Shown here in pieces: positions 33,202 through 42,475 of a DNA stretch of 64,000 bases (its first letter is position 1; every line of letters starts with the position of its first letter). Origin of the DNA: Lutispora saccharofermentans (GTDB taxonomy: Bacteria > Bacillota > Clostridia > Lutisporales > Lutisporaceae); contig NZ_JAJEKE010000001.1 of the NCBI RefSeq assembly GCF_024363565.1, positions 124,001 to 188,000 of the forward strand, in the 5' to 3' direction. The notes under the pieces were generated by a model. That model worked only from the letters and a program-made list of their open reading frames with translations, was not told where the DNA came from and ran no database searches. The position numbers and the translations under genes were made by a program.

Positions 33202-34680
33202 CTATATTATTATGCAAATGATGCTTCCCTTGGTGTCATTTACTATCTTCTCTAAGGTCAGCTGCATTTTCCCTTGTATATCATCAGGCATTTTATACAG
33301 CTTGCTTTGGAGTTCGTCTTTCACCATGTCATAGAGGGGTTTGCCAAACACATTGGTTTCCCATATTTTTTCCGGATTGCTTTCAAATTCATCCATAAAA
33401 TACCTGACAAACTCTTCGCTTTGCTTTTCTGTCCCCACAATAGGCGATACCTCAGTTTCAACATTTGTTCTTATTATATGCAGCGACGGTGCGCTGGCAC
33501 GAAGCCTGACTCCAAATCGCCCGCCATGCTTAACTATTTCCGGCTCTTCCAGCTTGATTTCATCCACAGAGGGAGCTACGACTCCATAACCTATTTCCTT
33601 TACATCCTTTATGGCATCCCGTACCTTATCATATTCTTTTTTGGAATGCGAAAGTTCACGCATCAAAGAAATCAGCTGGTAATCTCCCTCTATGCCGTAA
33701 CCTGAAATCTCTTCCAGGACTTTATAGAACAGCCCCTCTTTAAGGTTAAACTTCACGTCCACAGTTCCTTTTGCCGGATTCATATCTCTTATGCCGGCAT
33801 TTTCAAGATTTTCTAATCCTGACAATGCATCTGTTGCCGCAGCTACTTCCCTCAGCCTAAATATATCTTTAGTATTATCTACTATACCGCTTACGATCTC
33901 CTTTTTCAGCCAATGATCATTTTCGAGAGAATCGATCCATCTCGGCATATGATAATTCAGTTCTCTAACCGGGAACTCAAATAATACCTTTGATAGAATA
34001 CTGTTTACATCATTGATTTCCATGTTAAGGCAATCTACCAAAATTACAGGTGTTTCATATTTTGCTTCCAATGACTGCCGCAATTCCTCTGCTTCTTGAC
34101 TGTCTGCCTTTGCAGAGTTTAATATGATTACGAAAGGTTTGTTTATCTCCTTTAGTTCATTTATTACCCTTTCCTCAGCCTGTATATAATTTCTTCTCGG
34201 AAGATCTGTAATGGTCCCATCAGTTGTGATTACCAGACCAATGGTTGAGTGCTCATTGATCACCTTTTTTGTACCGATTTCCGCTGCATCTTCAAATGGA
34301 ATCATATTATCGAACCATGGAGTGTTTACCATCCTCGGGTTTCCTTCCTCCAGGTGCCCCATAGCACCTTCTACCAGATAGCCTACACAATCTACAAGCC
34401 TTACCTTAAATTTTGCATTTCCTTCAAGAGTCAACTCAATAGCTTCATTGGGCACAAATTTAGGTTCTGTAGTCATTATAGTCCTTCCGTTTGCACTTTG
34501 CGGCAATTCATCCTTAGCCCGGTCTCTCTTATATTCATTTTCAATGTTCGGTATTACAAGCAAATCCATGAATCTCTTGATAAAAGTTGATTTGCCCGTA
34601 CGCACCGGGCCGACCACGCCTATGTATATGCTTCCTTCAGTTCTTTCGGCAATATTTCGATATAAATCAAATTCTTCCAC
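33202..34680 (-). CDS. spoIVA: Stage IV sporulation protein A (spore coat ATPase)
   Basis: SpoIVA polymerises with ATP on the forespore surface and is the base of the spore coat. The Walker A GPVRTGKST is at residues 24-32, after YRNIAERTEGSIYIGVV. NTPWFDNMIPFEDAAEIGT and the C-terminal hydrophobic end KGSIICIII are family features; the C-terminal region targets the membrane. The GTG at 34680, six bases from GAGAGGGGGT, gives 492 aa, the same length as Bacillus SpoIVA. The longer frame is not used. A sigma-E-like promoter lies upstream. Confidence 0.95.
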   Translation of the reverse strand: MEEFDLYRNIAERTEGSIYIGVVGPVRTGKSTFIKRFMDLLVIPNIENEYKRDRAKDELPQSANGRTIMTTEPKFVPNEAIELTLEGNAKFKVRLVDCVGYLVEGAMGHLEEGNPRMVNTPWFDNMIPFEDAAEIGTKKVINEHSTIGLVITTDGTITDLPRRNYIQAEERVINELKEINKPFVIILNSAKADSQEAEELRQSLEAKYETPVILVDCLNMEINDVNSILSKVLFEFPVRELNYHMPRWIDSLENDHWLKKEIVSGIVDNTKDIFRLREVAAATDALSGLENLENAGIRDMNPAKGTVDVKFNLKEGLFYKVLEEISGYGIEGDYQLISLMRELSHSKKEYDKVRDAIKDVKEIGYGVVAPSVDEIKLEEPEIVKHGGRFGVRLRASAPSLHIIRTNVETEVSPIVGTEKQSEEFVRYFMDEFESNPEKIWETNVFGKPLYDMVKDELQSKLYKMPDDIQGKMQLTLEKIVNDTKGSIICIII

Positions 34681-34728
34681 GATTTTACCCCCTCTCAAAG
34701 GATTATAACCTTCAAATATTGCATTATA

Positions 34729-34757
34729 TATATATGTCAGGTACATAATAATATTAC
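34729..34757 (-). promoter_or_regulatory. Candidate sigma-E promoter of spoIVA
   Basis: On the minus strand GTAATATT (34750-34757), 13-base spacer, CATATATA (34729-34736). This resembles the sigma-E pattern (G-CATATT, about 13-15, CATACAAT) and lies about 50 bases before spoIVA, which is sigma-E controlled in Bacillus. Confidence 0.45.
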
Positions 34758-34784
34758 AAAAAAAGATGCTTATTAAGCATCTTT
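34752..34784 (-). terminator. Terminator overlapping the gpsA stop codon
   Basis: AAAGATGCTT-AAT-AAGCATCTTT (34762-34784), followed on the minus strand by TTTT. The gpsA stop codon lies within the stem. Confidence 0.85.
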
Positions 34785-35807
34785 CCAATTAACGGCTTCT
34801 ATTTCCGGCAAGTCTTCCATCTCATGAGTTTTATTTCTTGTCATTAAATTAATAACAGAATTTCTTACTTCATAGTCATCGAACAGGACTCCATATATTT
34901 CTTCGGTTATCGGCATCTCAATGCCAATCTTTTTTGATAATTGGTAAGCTGATTTTGTAGTTCTCACCCCTTCGACTACCATCTTAGTCGAGCTCAGCAC
35001 CTCTTCCAGAGTTTTACCTTGGCCAATGGCTATTCCGGCTCTCCTGTTCCTGCTGTGCATGCTTGTACAAGTAACTATCAAATCGCCTACGCCTGACAGG
35101 CCGTTAAATGTATTTTGCCGTGCGCCCATAGCAACCCCTAGCCTTGCAATTTCAACTATGCCTCTTGTCATAAGAGCAGTCTTTGTATTGTCCCCAAATC
35201 CCAGGCCATCTGAAATACCTGCGCCTAAAGCTATTACATTTTTTAAGGCTCCGCCTAATTCGACGCCGACAATATCGGGATTAGTATAAACTCTAAATCT
35301 TGGGGTCATAAAAGTATCCTGAATAAATTCTGCAACTCTTTTATATTTTGAGGATACTACCGTTGCAGAAGGTATATTCCTTGCAACTTCTTCCGCATGA
35401 TTGGGCCCCGATAAAACTGCAATCGGATTGTCAGGCAGGTATTCCTCTATAACTTCCGACATTCTGCAAAGGGTATCATTTTCTATTCCCTTGGCAAGAT
35501 TCACTATTACTTGCTCTTTATTTAAATAACTGCGAATATTATGGACCGTTTCTCTCACCGCATGAGAAGGAGTGCCTAAAACGATTATATCTGATTCCCT
35601 GCAGCAATACTCCAAATCGTTCGATATATGGATCTTATCGGGAAGCATAACGTCAGGCAAGTATGTAGTGTTTTCCCTTTTTTCATTTATGGTCTCCAAC
35701 AGCTCCTTATTCCTCACCCATAGCTTTACGTTTAGACCTTTGCTTGCCAAGGAAATAGCATTAGCAGTCCCCCAACTGCCGGATCCTATAACGGAAACTT
35801 TAATCAA
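34773..35807 (-). CDS. gpsA: Glycerol-3-phosphate dehydrogenase [NAD(P)+]
   Basis: GpsA makes sn-glycerol 3-phosphate for phospholipid synthesis. The NAD site VSVIGSGSWGTANAISLA is at the N-terminus. Other family motifs are VLSGPNHAEEVA, GVELGGALKNVIALGAGI, the catalytic-area GLSGVGDLIVTC and MHSRNRRAG. The longest frame starts at 35867, but the TTG at 35807, nine bases from AGGAGG, gives MIKVSVIG and 344 aa, the family length. It lies downstream of plsY, which uses its product. Confidence 0.94.
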   Translation of the reverse strand: MIKVSVIGSGSWGTANAISLASKGLNVKLWVRNKELLETINEKRENTTYLPDVMLPDKIHISNDLEYCCRESDIIVLGTPSHAVRETVHNIRSYLNKEQVIVNLAKGIENDTLCRMSEVIEEYLPDNPIAVLSGPNHAEEVARNIPSATVVSSKYKRVAEFIQDTFMTPRFRVYTNPDIVGVELGGALKNVIALGAGISDGLGFGDNTKTALMTRGIVEIARLGVAMGARQNTFNGLSGVGDLIVTCTSMHSRNRRAGIAIGQGKTLEEVLSSTKMVVEGVRTTKSAYQLSKKIGIEMPITEEIYGVLFDDYEVRNSVINLMTRNKTHEMEDLPEIEAVNWKDA

Positions 35808-35823
35808 CCTCCATCGCCTCCTA

Positions 35824-36417
35824 CTATCTCTCAACTTTATCTCCAATTTTCGCTTCTGTTCCAGCAATCAACTTGCTTAAATTCGACTTATGCCTGTATA
35901 TGGCCATGGCAGAAAGCAAAAAGCTGAATAATACCAGCTTACCCGGCTGCTTAGTCATGAGCATGGTTATAGGGAAGATGCCCATTCCTATAATAGAAGC
36001 CAATGATACATACTTTGTAATAAATATTATTATTAATCCTATAGGAACAATAGCTGCAACAATATAAGGATTTATAGCGATCATGACTCCGATTGTGGTG
36101 GCAATTCCCTTCCCACCCTTGAAGCCCAGAAGCATTGGCCAGTTATGCCCTATTACAACAAATATGCCCGCCGCAATCTGCCCGTCATCGTGGCCAATCA
36201 ACTTTCCTAATACTACTGCAAACACGCCTTTCAGCGCATCCCCTGCAAAAGCAAGCAAACCGGCTTTAGCGCCTAAGGTCCGTAATACATTTGTTGCCCC
36301 TGCATTTCCGCTCCCGTGTTTTCTTATATCGATGCCGCCTTTATATTTTGCGATCAGATAGGATGCAGAAATATTGCCAAGAAAATAGGATATTATGCTT
36401 ATGGTAATTATAGTCAT
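35824..36417 (-). CDS. plsY: Glycerol-3-phosphate acyltransferase PlsY
   Basis: PlsY transfers an acyl group from acyl-phosphate to glycerol 3-phosphate in the membrane. The three active-site stretches are visible: IRKHGSGNAGATNVLR, GHNWPMLLGFKGGKGIAT and the later RHKSNLSKL area, with about five hydrophobic segments in 197 aa. A GTG at 36423 could start the frame, but the ATG two codons on is better spaced from AGGGGG. It follows der by 13 bases and precedes gpsA, which supplies its substrate. Confidence 0.94.
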   Translation of the reverse strand: MTIITISIISYFLGNISASYLIAKYKGGIDIRKHGSGNAGATNVLRTLGAKAGLLAFAGDALKGVFAVVLGKLIGHDDGQIAAGIFVVIGHNWPMLLGFKGGKGIATTIGVMIAINPYIVAAIVPIGLIIIFITKYVSLASIIGMGIFPITMLMTKQPGKLVLFSFLLSAMAIYRHKSNLSKLIAGTEAKIGDKVER

Positions 36418-36430
36418 TTTCACATACCCC

Positions 36431-37750
36431 CTATTCTTTATCTTTGCCTCTTATCAAAAATCTAAAGGGAGTCCCCCGAAATCCAAAAGATTTTCGTATT
36501 TGATTTTCAAGATACCTTTCATAGGAAAAATGCATAAGCTCGGGATCATTAACGAATATAGCAAAGGTAGGAGGCTTCACTGAAACTTGAGTGCCATAAA
36601 GAATATTCAGTCTCCTTCCGCCGGATACTGCAGGCTGATTCATCAGCACTGCTTCGCTTATCACATCGTTGAGCAAGCCGGTCTGAACCCTCAAAGCATG
36701 CTGGTTTGAAACAATGTCAACCATTTCAAGTATCCTAGAAACCCTCTGACCAGTCAGCGCGGATACAAACATTATGGGGGCATAGCTCATGAAAGGGAGT
36801 GCTTTCATTATATCCTCCTTGTATTTATTCATGGTTTTATCGTCTTTTTCTACTATATCCCATTTATTGACTACAATTATTGCCCCTCTTCCTTGCTCAT
36901 GCATATATCCTGCTATTTTGCTGTCCTGCTCTGTGACACCTGCATCTCCATCGATCACCAATATGGAAACATCCGATCGCTCTATTGCTGTTAATGATCT
37001 TATTACGCTGTATCTTTCTATTGCTTCGTTTATTTTCCCTTTTTTTCTCATTCCTGCGGTGTCTATCAGCACATATTTCTGACCCCCTGCTTCGAAAGGC
37101 GTGTCAATGGCATCTCTTGTAGTACCCGGGATATTACTTACTATGACTCGGTCCTCTCCAAGTATTCTATTAATGATGGAGGATTTTCCCACATTAGGCC
37201 TGCCTACTAAGGCTACCTTGATCGTAAGATCATCATATTCCTCCTCATCTGCTTTTGGAAAGCCGCTGACTACTTCGTCAAGCAAATCTCCCAGCCCCAA
37301 TGCCTGACCTGCGGATATACCTATCGGCTCTCCCAAACCCAAATTATAAAATTCATAGATATTGTTCATGTATTTTGGTGAATCAATCTTGTTGCAAGCT
37401 AAGACGACCTTCTTGCTGGTTTTTCTCAGCATATTTGCAACCTCTTGATCAGTAGAAGTAATTCCTTCCTGTCCATCTACAACAAAAACTATGACATTCG
37501 CAGTTTCTATGGCTACCTCTGCTTGCCTCTTCATCTGCAGCATTATTATATCCTGAGAAAAAGGCTCGATCCCTCCGGTATCTATCAGAGAAAAAGTTCT
37601 GCCGGTCCATTCCGCCTCTGCATATATCCTATCTCTTGTAACACCGGGTATATCTTCAACTATCGATATGCGTTTTCCGGAAATTTTATTAAAAAGCGTT
37701 GATTTGCCAACATTAGGCCTGCCTACAATAGCCACAACCGGTTTTGACAT
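36431..37750 (-). CDS. der: GTPase Der (EngA), ribosome assembly
   Basis: Der is a two-GTPase protein needed for 50S assembly. The first G domain has GRPNVGKST (residues 10-18), DTGG and NKID. The second has GRPNVGKSS (residues 183-191), DTAGMRKKG and NKWD. A C-terminal KH-like domain follows with [16 protein letters not shown]. The 439 aa are standard. It starts after the DUF512 gene by about 15 bases and leads to plsY and gpsA, the conserved order in Firmicutes. Confidence 0.96.
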   Translation of the reverse strand: MSKPVVAIVGRPNVGKSTLFNKISGKRISIVEDIPGVTRDRIYAEAEWTGRTFSLIDTGGIEPFSQDIIMLQMKRQAEVAIETANVIVFVVDGQEGITSTDQEVANMLRKTSKKVVLACNKIDSPKYMNNIYEFYNLGLGEPIGISAGQALGLGDLLDEVVSGFPKADEEEYDDLTIKVALVGRPNVGKSSIINRILGEDRVIVSNIPGTTRDAIDTPFEAGGQKYVLIDTAGMRKKGKINEAIERYSVIRSLTAIERSDVSILVIDGDAGVTEQDSKIAGYMHEQGRGAIIVVNKWDIVEKDDKTMNKYKEDIMKALPFMSYAPIMFVSALTGQRVSRILEMVDIVSNQHALRVQTGLLNDVISEAVLMNQPAVSGGRRLNILYGTQVSVKPPTFAIFVNDPELMHFSYERYLENQIRKSFGFRGTPFRFLIRGKDKE

Positions 37751-37765
37751 AAAAAAACCTCCATT

Positions 37766-39085
37766 TCATTTGCAGTATTCTACTATATTAGAAACTAAAT
37801 CGCTTCCGTCTTGCTCACATATTATGATTTTAATGCCTAATCTTTCTTCAATATCTTTTACTGTTATATCATCTAAAAAAACTGTTTCTCCGCTTCGCAG
37901 CATATTATCAGGTATAAAAACACTTTCGGAAATATTTTTACCTTCAAGCTGAGATATTATATCTCCCCCGGTTATGAGGCCTGACACTTTTACAGACGGT
38001 CCGAAAAACTCATTCCTTATAGCAATGACATCAAGCTTAAATCTGGGAAGCTTATACATTATCTTCCGGCAAGCTTCCTCAAGTATAGGCATGGCATATT
38101 CTCCGGTGAGTATGGTTCCCCTTGCCGGCATGGCTGCATTGTTTTCTATTCTATCCAGAGAGCTTGCAATCTCATGATTGAACATGGCTATTATTCCTAC
38201 ACCATTCTCGATTTGAGAGAATTCTTCATAATTCTCATAGGCTTGAGTTTTCCTTCCTGCTATTATGTAGAATTCATCGGAAAGAAAAACAAATCTGGTA
38301 CCTATCTTATCCATGTACTGCTCTTGGAGAGCTTCTACTTGATCTATTACCTCCCGGGCTGTATGTTCATTATATTCCTTTAGCGGAAAAAGCCCATCTC
38401 TATATCGTGTTAAGCCCACAGGCACAACAGCAACGCAGTTTAATTCCGGATAAAATTCATATAAGTCTGCTATGGTTTTCTTCAATTGGCAGCCATCGTT
38501 TATTTCCGGGCATAGGACCACCTGGCCCTTCATCTCTATATGGCCTTCTTTTAGCCTTCTCATATATTCTAAAAGCTTATCTGCATTTTTATTATTCAGC
38601 ATCCTCTTTCTGAGTTCCATATCTGTTGTATGAACCGAAATATTTATGGGGCTTATTCTGAACCTAATTATCTTTTCAATATCCTTATCCTTTATATTAG
38701 TCAAGCTCAGGAAGTTGCCCTGTAAAAAAGACAATCTTGTATCATCATCCTTGAAATATAAAGTTTTTCTCATGCCCTTTGGAAGCTGGTCAATAAAACA
38801 AAAAATGCACTTATTGTGACAGGATTTAGGCTCATCTATAATTCCCCCAAACAGCAAGCCCAAATCTTCATCATATTCCTTTTCTATCTCAAGCTCCCAT
38901 ATCTCCCCGTCAGGCTTTTCTATCTCCAAAACCAGAACTTCATCGCTTATGAGATATTTATACTCTAAAATATCTCCCACTGCTTCGCCGTTTATGCTCA
39001 ATAGCTTATCGCCCTTTTCTATTTCAAGCTCATCTGCAATACTTCCTTCTAAAACCTCTTGGATGGTTACTTTGCAGTATGACAT
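37766..39085 (-). CDS. DUF512 radical SAM-like PDZ protein
   Basis: The N-terminus is a PDZ-like domain (about residues 1-65: GDKLLSINGE). It is followed by a cysteine cluster CHNKCIFCFIDQLP (near residue 90), which fits a radical SAM CxxxCxxC iron-sulfur site, and by LTNIKDKDIEKIIRFRISP and HTTDMELR. The C-terminal DUF512 part has VVPVGLTRYRDGL and SDEFYIIAGR. These proteins sit next to der in many clostridia; their reaction is not established. The frame opens at 39109; the ATG at 39085 follows AGGAGG and is preferred. Confidence 0.85.
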   Translation of the reverse strand: MSYCKVTIQEVLEGSIADELEIEKGDKLLSINGEAVGDILEYKYLISDEVLVLEIEKPDGEIWELEIEKEYDEDLGLLFGGIIDEPKSCHNKCIFCFIDQLPKGMRKTLYFKDDDTRLSFLQGNFLSLTNIKDKDIEKIIRFRISPINISVHTTDMELRKRMLNNKNADKLLEYMRRLKEGHIEMKGQVVLCPEINDGCQLKKTIADLYEFYPELNCVAVVPVGLTRYRDGLFPLKEYNEHTAREVIDQVEALQEQYMDKIGTRFVFLSDEFYIIAGRKTQAYENYEEFSQIENGVGIIAMFNHEIASSLDRIENNAAMPARGTILTGEYAMPILEEACRKIMYKLPRFKLDVIAIRNEFFGPSVKVSGLITGGDIISQLEGKNISESVFIPDNMLRSGETVFLDDITVKDIEERLGIKIIICEQDGSDLVSNIVEYCK

Positions 39086-39164
39086 AAATTTATCCTCCTG
39101 CCTTTCCATACTATTTATATATTATAACCATTGGCAGGATTAAGCACAACATAATTTTAGCCAA

Positions 39165-39199
39165 TAAAAAAACAGGCTTGTGCTATATAACAAACCTGT
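39165..39199 (-). terminator. Terminator after phoU
   Basis: ACAGG-TTG / CAA-CCTGT stem with one mismatch and a 10-base loop; on the minus strand it is followed by TTTTTTTATT. Confidence 0.8.
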
Positions 39200-39212
39200 C
39201 TTTATGGGTTTC

Positions 39213-39869
39213 TTATTCATTTAAATCAATATGCTCGCCTGTGACCCCGTATATGGTCCACTCGCATATGTTTGTGACATGATCTGCAATTCGCTCTATA
39301 TACTGGCTTATAAATAAGAAATAGGTGCTTTGATTTATTTTCTTCGGATCTTCCATCATAAGCAGGAGCAGTTCTCTGAATATCTGGGCATGTAGCCCAT
39401 CCACCTCATCATCTCTTTTTGATACCTCTTTGGCCTTTTCTATATCCTGCTTAACATAGGCATCTATGCTGTCCTTTACCATGCCTGTAACTATATAAGC
39501 CATCCTGGGTATATCGATGAGTTCCTTTATATATTTTTCCTTTGACAGCCGTTTTGTTATTTTGGCTATATCTACCGCATGATCCGCGATTCTTTCTAAA
39601 TCAGTTATTATCTTTAGCGCAGTGGCTATTATTCTTAAATCTTTTGCAATGGGTTGCTGCAATGCGATCAGCTTCAAGCATTTGTCTTCAATTGCTATCT
39701 CCATTTTATCTACGATATCATCTGACTCAATAACTTTTTCTGCCAAATCCGTGTCCTGCCTTTTTAAGGCATTGATGGAATTTGATAGTGCGTCTTCAAC
39801 TATACTGCTCATCCTTATAAGGTCCAGCTTAAGTTCCTGCAATTCATTATCAAAATAATTCCTTGTCAT
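39213..39869 (-). CDS. phoU: Phosphate signalling protein PhoU
   Basis: PhoU links the Pst transporter to the PhoR kinase and dampens the Pho response. The 218-aa protein is all helical, with two repeated PhoU units containing EDKCLKLIALQQPIAKDLRIIATALKI-type (metal-binding EDxxLKL...QPxAxDLR, residues about 50-75) and DHAVDIA and ADHVTNICEW. Three ATG codons are in a row; the third (39869) is the best spaced from AGGAGG. It is last in the pst operon. Confidence 0.94.
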   Translation of the reverse strand: MTRNYFDNELQELKLDLIRMSSIVEDALSNSINALKRQDTDLAEKVIESDDIVDKMEIAIEDKCLKLIALQQPIAKDLRIIATALKIITDLERIADHAVDIAKITKRLSKEKYIKELIDIPRMAYIVTGMVKDSIDAYVKQDIEKAKEVSKRDDEVDGLHAQIFRELLLLMMEDPKKINQSTYFLFISQYIERIADHVTNICEWTIYGVTGEHIDLNE

Positions 39870-39891
39870 CATCATACCCTCCTATTCAATT

Positions 39892-40644
39892 TTAGCCGAA
39901 TCTTCCTGTTATATAGTCCTCTGTTCTCTTATCTATGGGTTTGTAAAATATATTCTCTGTTTTATCATATTCAATAATTTCTCCATTTAGAAAAAAAGCT
40001 GTGTAATCCGATATCCTTCCTGCCTGCTGCATATTATGGGTGACTATAATGACCGTATATTGCTTTTTCAAATCTTCCATCAAGTCTTCTATTTTCATGG
40101 TTGATGCCGGATCCAAAGCCGAAGTGGGTTCGTCCATAAGCAAAACCTCCGGCTCTACAGCCATTGTCCTTGCTATGCACAGCCTCTGCTGCTGTCCGCC
40201 GGATAGGCCGATGGCATTATTCTTCAGCCTGTCCTTTACTTCATCCCATAGAGCAGCTTCCTTCAAGCTTTTCTCCACTATATCATCCAGAACAGCCTTG
40301 CTTTTAACTCCGTGTATTCTTGGGCCATAGGCTACATTTTCATATATGGAAATTGGAAATGGATTAGGCTTTTGAAACACCATGCCAACCTTCTTTCTGA
40401 GCAGGATAACATCATACTTATCCACATTTGTTCCGGCTATCTCTATTTTCCCATTCCTCCTCACATTTGGGATAAGATCATTCATCCTGTTGAGGCATCT
40501 AAGAAAAGTCGATTTACCGCAGCCTGAAGGACCGATCAAAGCCGTAACGGCTTTTTCATAAATATCTATGTTTATATCCTTCAAAGCTTGATGATCTCCA
40601 TAATATAAATTGGTGTCTTCTACCTTTATTTTTATAGTCGACAT
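39892..40644 (-). CDS. pstB: Phosphate ABC transporter ATP-binding protein
   Basis: PstB is the ATPase of the high-affinity phosphate importer. Walker [10 protein letters not shown] is at residues 38-46, the signature [13 protein letters not shown] is near residue 146, and Walker [13 protein letters not shown] follows. The 250 aa are standard. It lies between pstA and phoU, spaced by only a few bases from pstA. Confidence 0.96.
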   Translation of the reverse strand: MSTIKIKVEDTNLYYGDHQALKDINIDIYEKAVTALIGPSGCGKSTFLRCLNRMNDLIPNVRRNGKIEIAGTNVDKYDVILLRKKVGMVFQKPNPFPISIYENVAYGPRIHGVKSKAVLDDIVEKSLKEAALWDEVKDRLKNNAIGLSGGQQQRLCIARTMAVEPEVLLMDEPTSALDPASTMKIEDLMEDLKKQYTVIIVTHNMQQAGRISDYTAFFLNGEIIEYDKTENIFYKPIDKRTEDYITGRFG

Positions 40645-40650
40645 AAAATC

Positions 40651-41514
40651 TTATCTCCTTTTAGCTATGAAAATATTTTTTATCAATCTGTTCGCAACAA
40701 AATTTATTATAAACACCAGAATTATCAGCACTACCGCTGTTGCATAAGTGTTTTCCCTGGATAAACCCTCAGAAGCCAAAGTATACAGGTGAACCGACAA
40801 GGTCCTCCCTGGCCTAAAAATAGAATGCGGAATACCCAATGAACTCCCTGCCGTATATATTACAGCAGCGCTTTCGCCTATAACCCTTCCCACGCCCAGT
40901 ATCAAGCCTGTCAATATGCCCGGCATAGCCGTTGGAATTATTATTTTTCTTATTGTTTGAAGCTTTGTAGCCCCTAATGCCAGGCTTCCTTCTCTATAGG
41001 ATTTAGGCACTGCCTTTATTGCTTCTTCCGAAGTCCTTACTATTGTGGGCAGTATCATCAAGGTAAGCGTCAAGGCGCCTGATAATATCGAATATTTCAG
41101 ATTCAGATAAACTACAAAGAATGAATAGCCAAATAAACCATATATAATCGACGGAATTCCTGCCAAAGATTCGGTTCCGAATCTGATGATCTTCAGCATA
41201 ATCCCTTCCTTGGCATATTCGGTCAAATACACAGAAGCACCAACACCCAGGGGAGCAGCAAAAACTGTAGATAAAGCAACAATGTAAAAGGTAGAAACAA
41301 TTACTGAAAATATGCCCCCGGCCTTGCCCATTTTTCTAGGCTCCTCAAGCAAGAAGCCCAAGCTGAGATGGGAAATTCCATTTATTATTATATTAGCTAA
41401 AATAAGCACCAGAATGATTATCGTCATCACAGAAAATCCCCACAGCAGTGCAAAAGCAATTTTTTCTTTATTTCTGGAACTATTTATATTATTCATCGCA
41501 TCCAAATTATTCAC
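40651..41514 (-). CDS. pstA: Phosphate ABC transporter permease PstA
   Basis: PstA is one of the two membrane subunits of the Pst importer. About six hydrophobic segments are visible in 287 aa. The EAA-like loop EEAIKAVPKSYREGSLALGATKLQTIRKI faces the ATPase (here noted in pieces: AVPKSYREGSLALGATK). The GTG start at 41514 overlaps the pstC stop region by 8 bases; an ATG at 41496 is a later alternative. Coupled translation with pstC is likely. Confidence 0.94.
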   Translation of the reverse strand: MNNLDAMNNINSSRNKEKIAFALLWGFSVMTIIILVLILANIIINGISHLSLGFLLEEPRKMGKAGGIFSVIVSTFYIVALSTVFAAPLGVGASVYLTEYAKEGIMLKIIRFGTESLAGIPSIIYGLFGYSFFVVYLNLKYSILSGALTLTLMILPTIVRTSEEAIKAVPKSYREGSLALGATKLQTIRKIIIPTAMPGILTGLILGVGRVIGESAAVIYTAGSSLGIPHSIFRPGRTLSVHLYTLASEGLSRENTYATAVVLIILVFIINFVANRLIKNIFIAKRR

Positions 41515-42355
41515 CCACCTTCTTAGGTATGAGATTGGCCATAAGGTTTAAAATCATAATAAATACAAATAGAACTATGCCTGTTGCAAATAATGCCTTC
41601 TGATGCTCTCCGTTGGCATAACCCATTTCTATCCCGATATTTCCCGTCAAAGTCCTTGCGGTTGATAAAATGCTCTCAGGGATAAATGTGCTGTTGCCTG
41701 TTATCATGATCACCGCCATGGTCTCTCCTATGGCTCTGCCCATACCCAATATCACTGCGGATAGTATGCCTGATCGCGCTGACGGAAGTATCACTCTTAT
41801 AATGGCCTGCCAATGTGATGACCCCAGGGCCAGAGAGCCTTCCTTGTATTCCTCGGGCACTGCTTCTATGGAGTCCTTGGATATATTGATTATTGTAGGC
41901 AGAATCATTATGGCCAGGATTATGCTCCCCGCTAAAATGCTGAAGCCCTGATTATTAAAGACTTTCCTTATCATAGGCACTATAACGGTCATCCCGTACA
42001 GGCCATATATGACAGAAGGTATTCCCGCCAGAAGTTCAATACCTGGTTTTATGATTTCTGAAAGCTTGGGTGATGCGATTTCAGCCAGATAAACAGCGCA
42101 GCCTATTCCAATGGGCACTCCAATGATCAAAGCACCTAATGTAACATAGATGGAGCCAAGTATCATTGGGAAAATACCATATACTCCTCTTGTGGGCGCC
42201 CATACCTTGCCCCAAAGGAAGTTCATAATTCCGGTTTTATTGATAACAGGCCAGCCCTCTGCAAAAATAAATGCGGCTATAAGAGCTACTCCCAATACTG
42301 CTATACCGGCACAGATAAGGAGTAGTTTTTCTATAATTCTCTCACTAGTTCTCAT
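41507..42355 (-). CDS. pstC: Phosphate ABC transporter permease PstC
   Basis: PstC is the partner permease. Six hydrophobic segments in 282 aa and the coupling loop AVPEEYKEGSLALGSSHWQ are present, with LLAGIPSVIYGLYG in the middle. It is the first permease after pstS, separated by a strong hairpin (42411-42446) that can let pstS be made in excess. Confidence 0.94.
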   Translation of the reverse strand: MRTSERIIEKLLLICAGIAVLGVALIAAFIFAEGWPVINKTGIMNFLWGKVWAPTRGVYGIFPMILGSIYVTLGALIIGVPIGIGCAVYLAEIASPKLSEIIKPGIELLAGIPSVIYGLYGMTVIVPMIRKVFNNQGFSILAGSIILAIMILPTIINISKDSIEAVPEEYKEGSLALGSSHWQAIIRVILPSARSGILSAVILGMGRAIGETMAVIMITGNSTFIPESILSTARTLTGNIGIEMGYANGEHQKALFATGIVLFVFIMILNLMANLIPKKVGE

Positions 42356-42410
42356 CAGGCTCTTTCCCTTCTTTAAAAATATGAGTTGCTCTCTTGATAA
42401 ACAATCATGA

Positions 42411-42446
42411 CTAAGACTCCTGCCCAGAATTAAGCAGGAGTCTTAG
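42411..42446. terminator. Perfect 13-bp hairpin between pstS and pstC
   Basis: CTAAGACTCCTGC and GCAGGAGTCTTAG, 10-base loop. The downstream minus-strand sequence lacks a clean T-run, so partial termination or protection of the pstS messenger end is likely. Confidence 0.6.
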
Positions 42447-42475
42447 CTATGCTAAGTTTCTTGATAATATATCAA

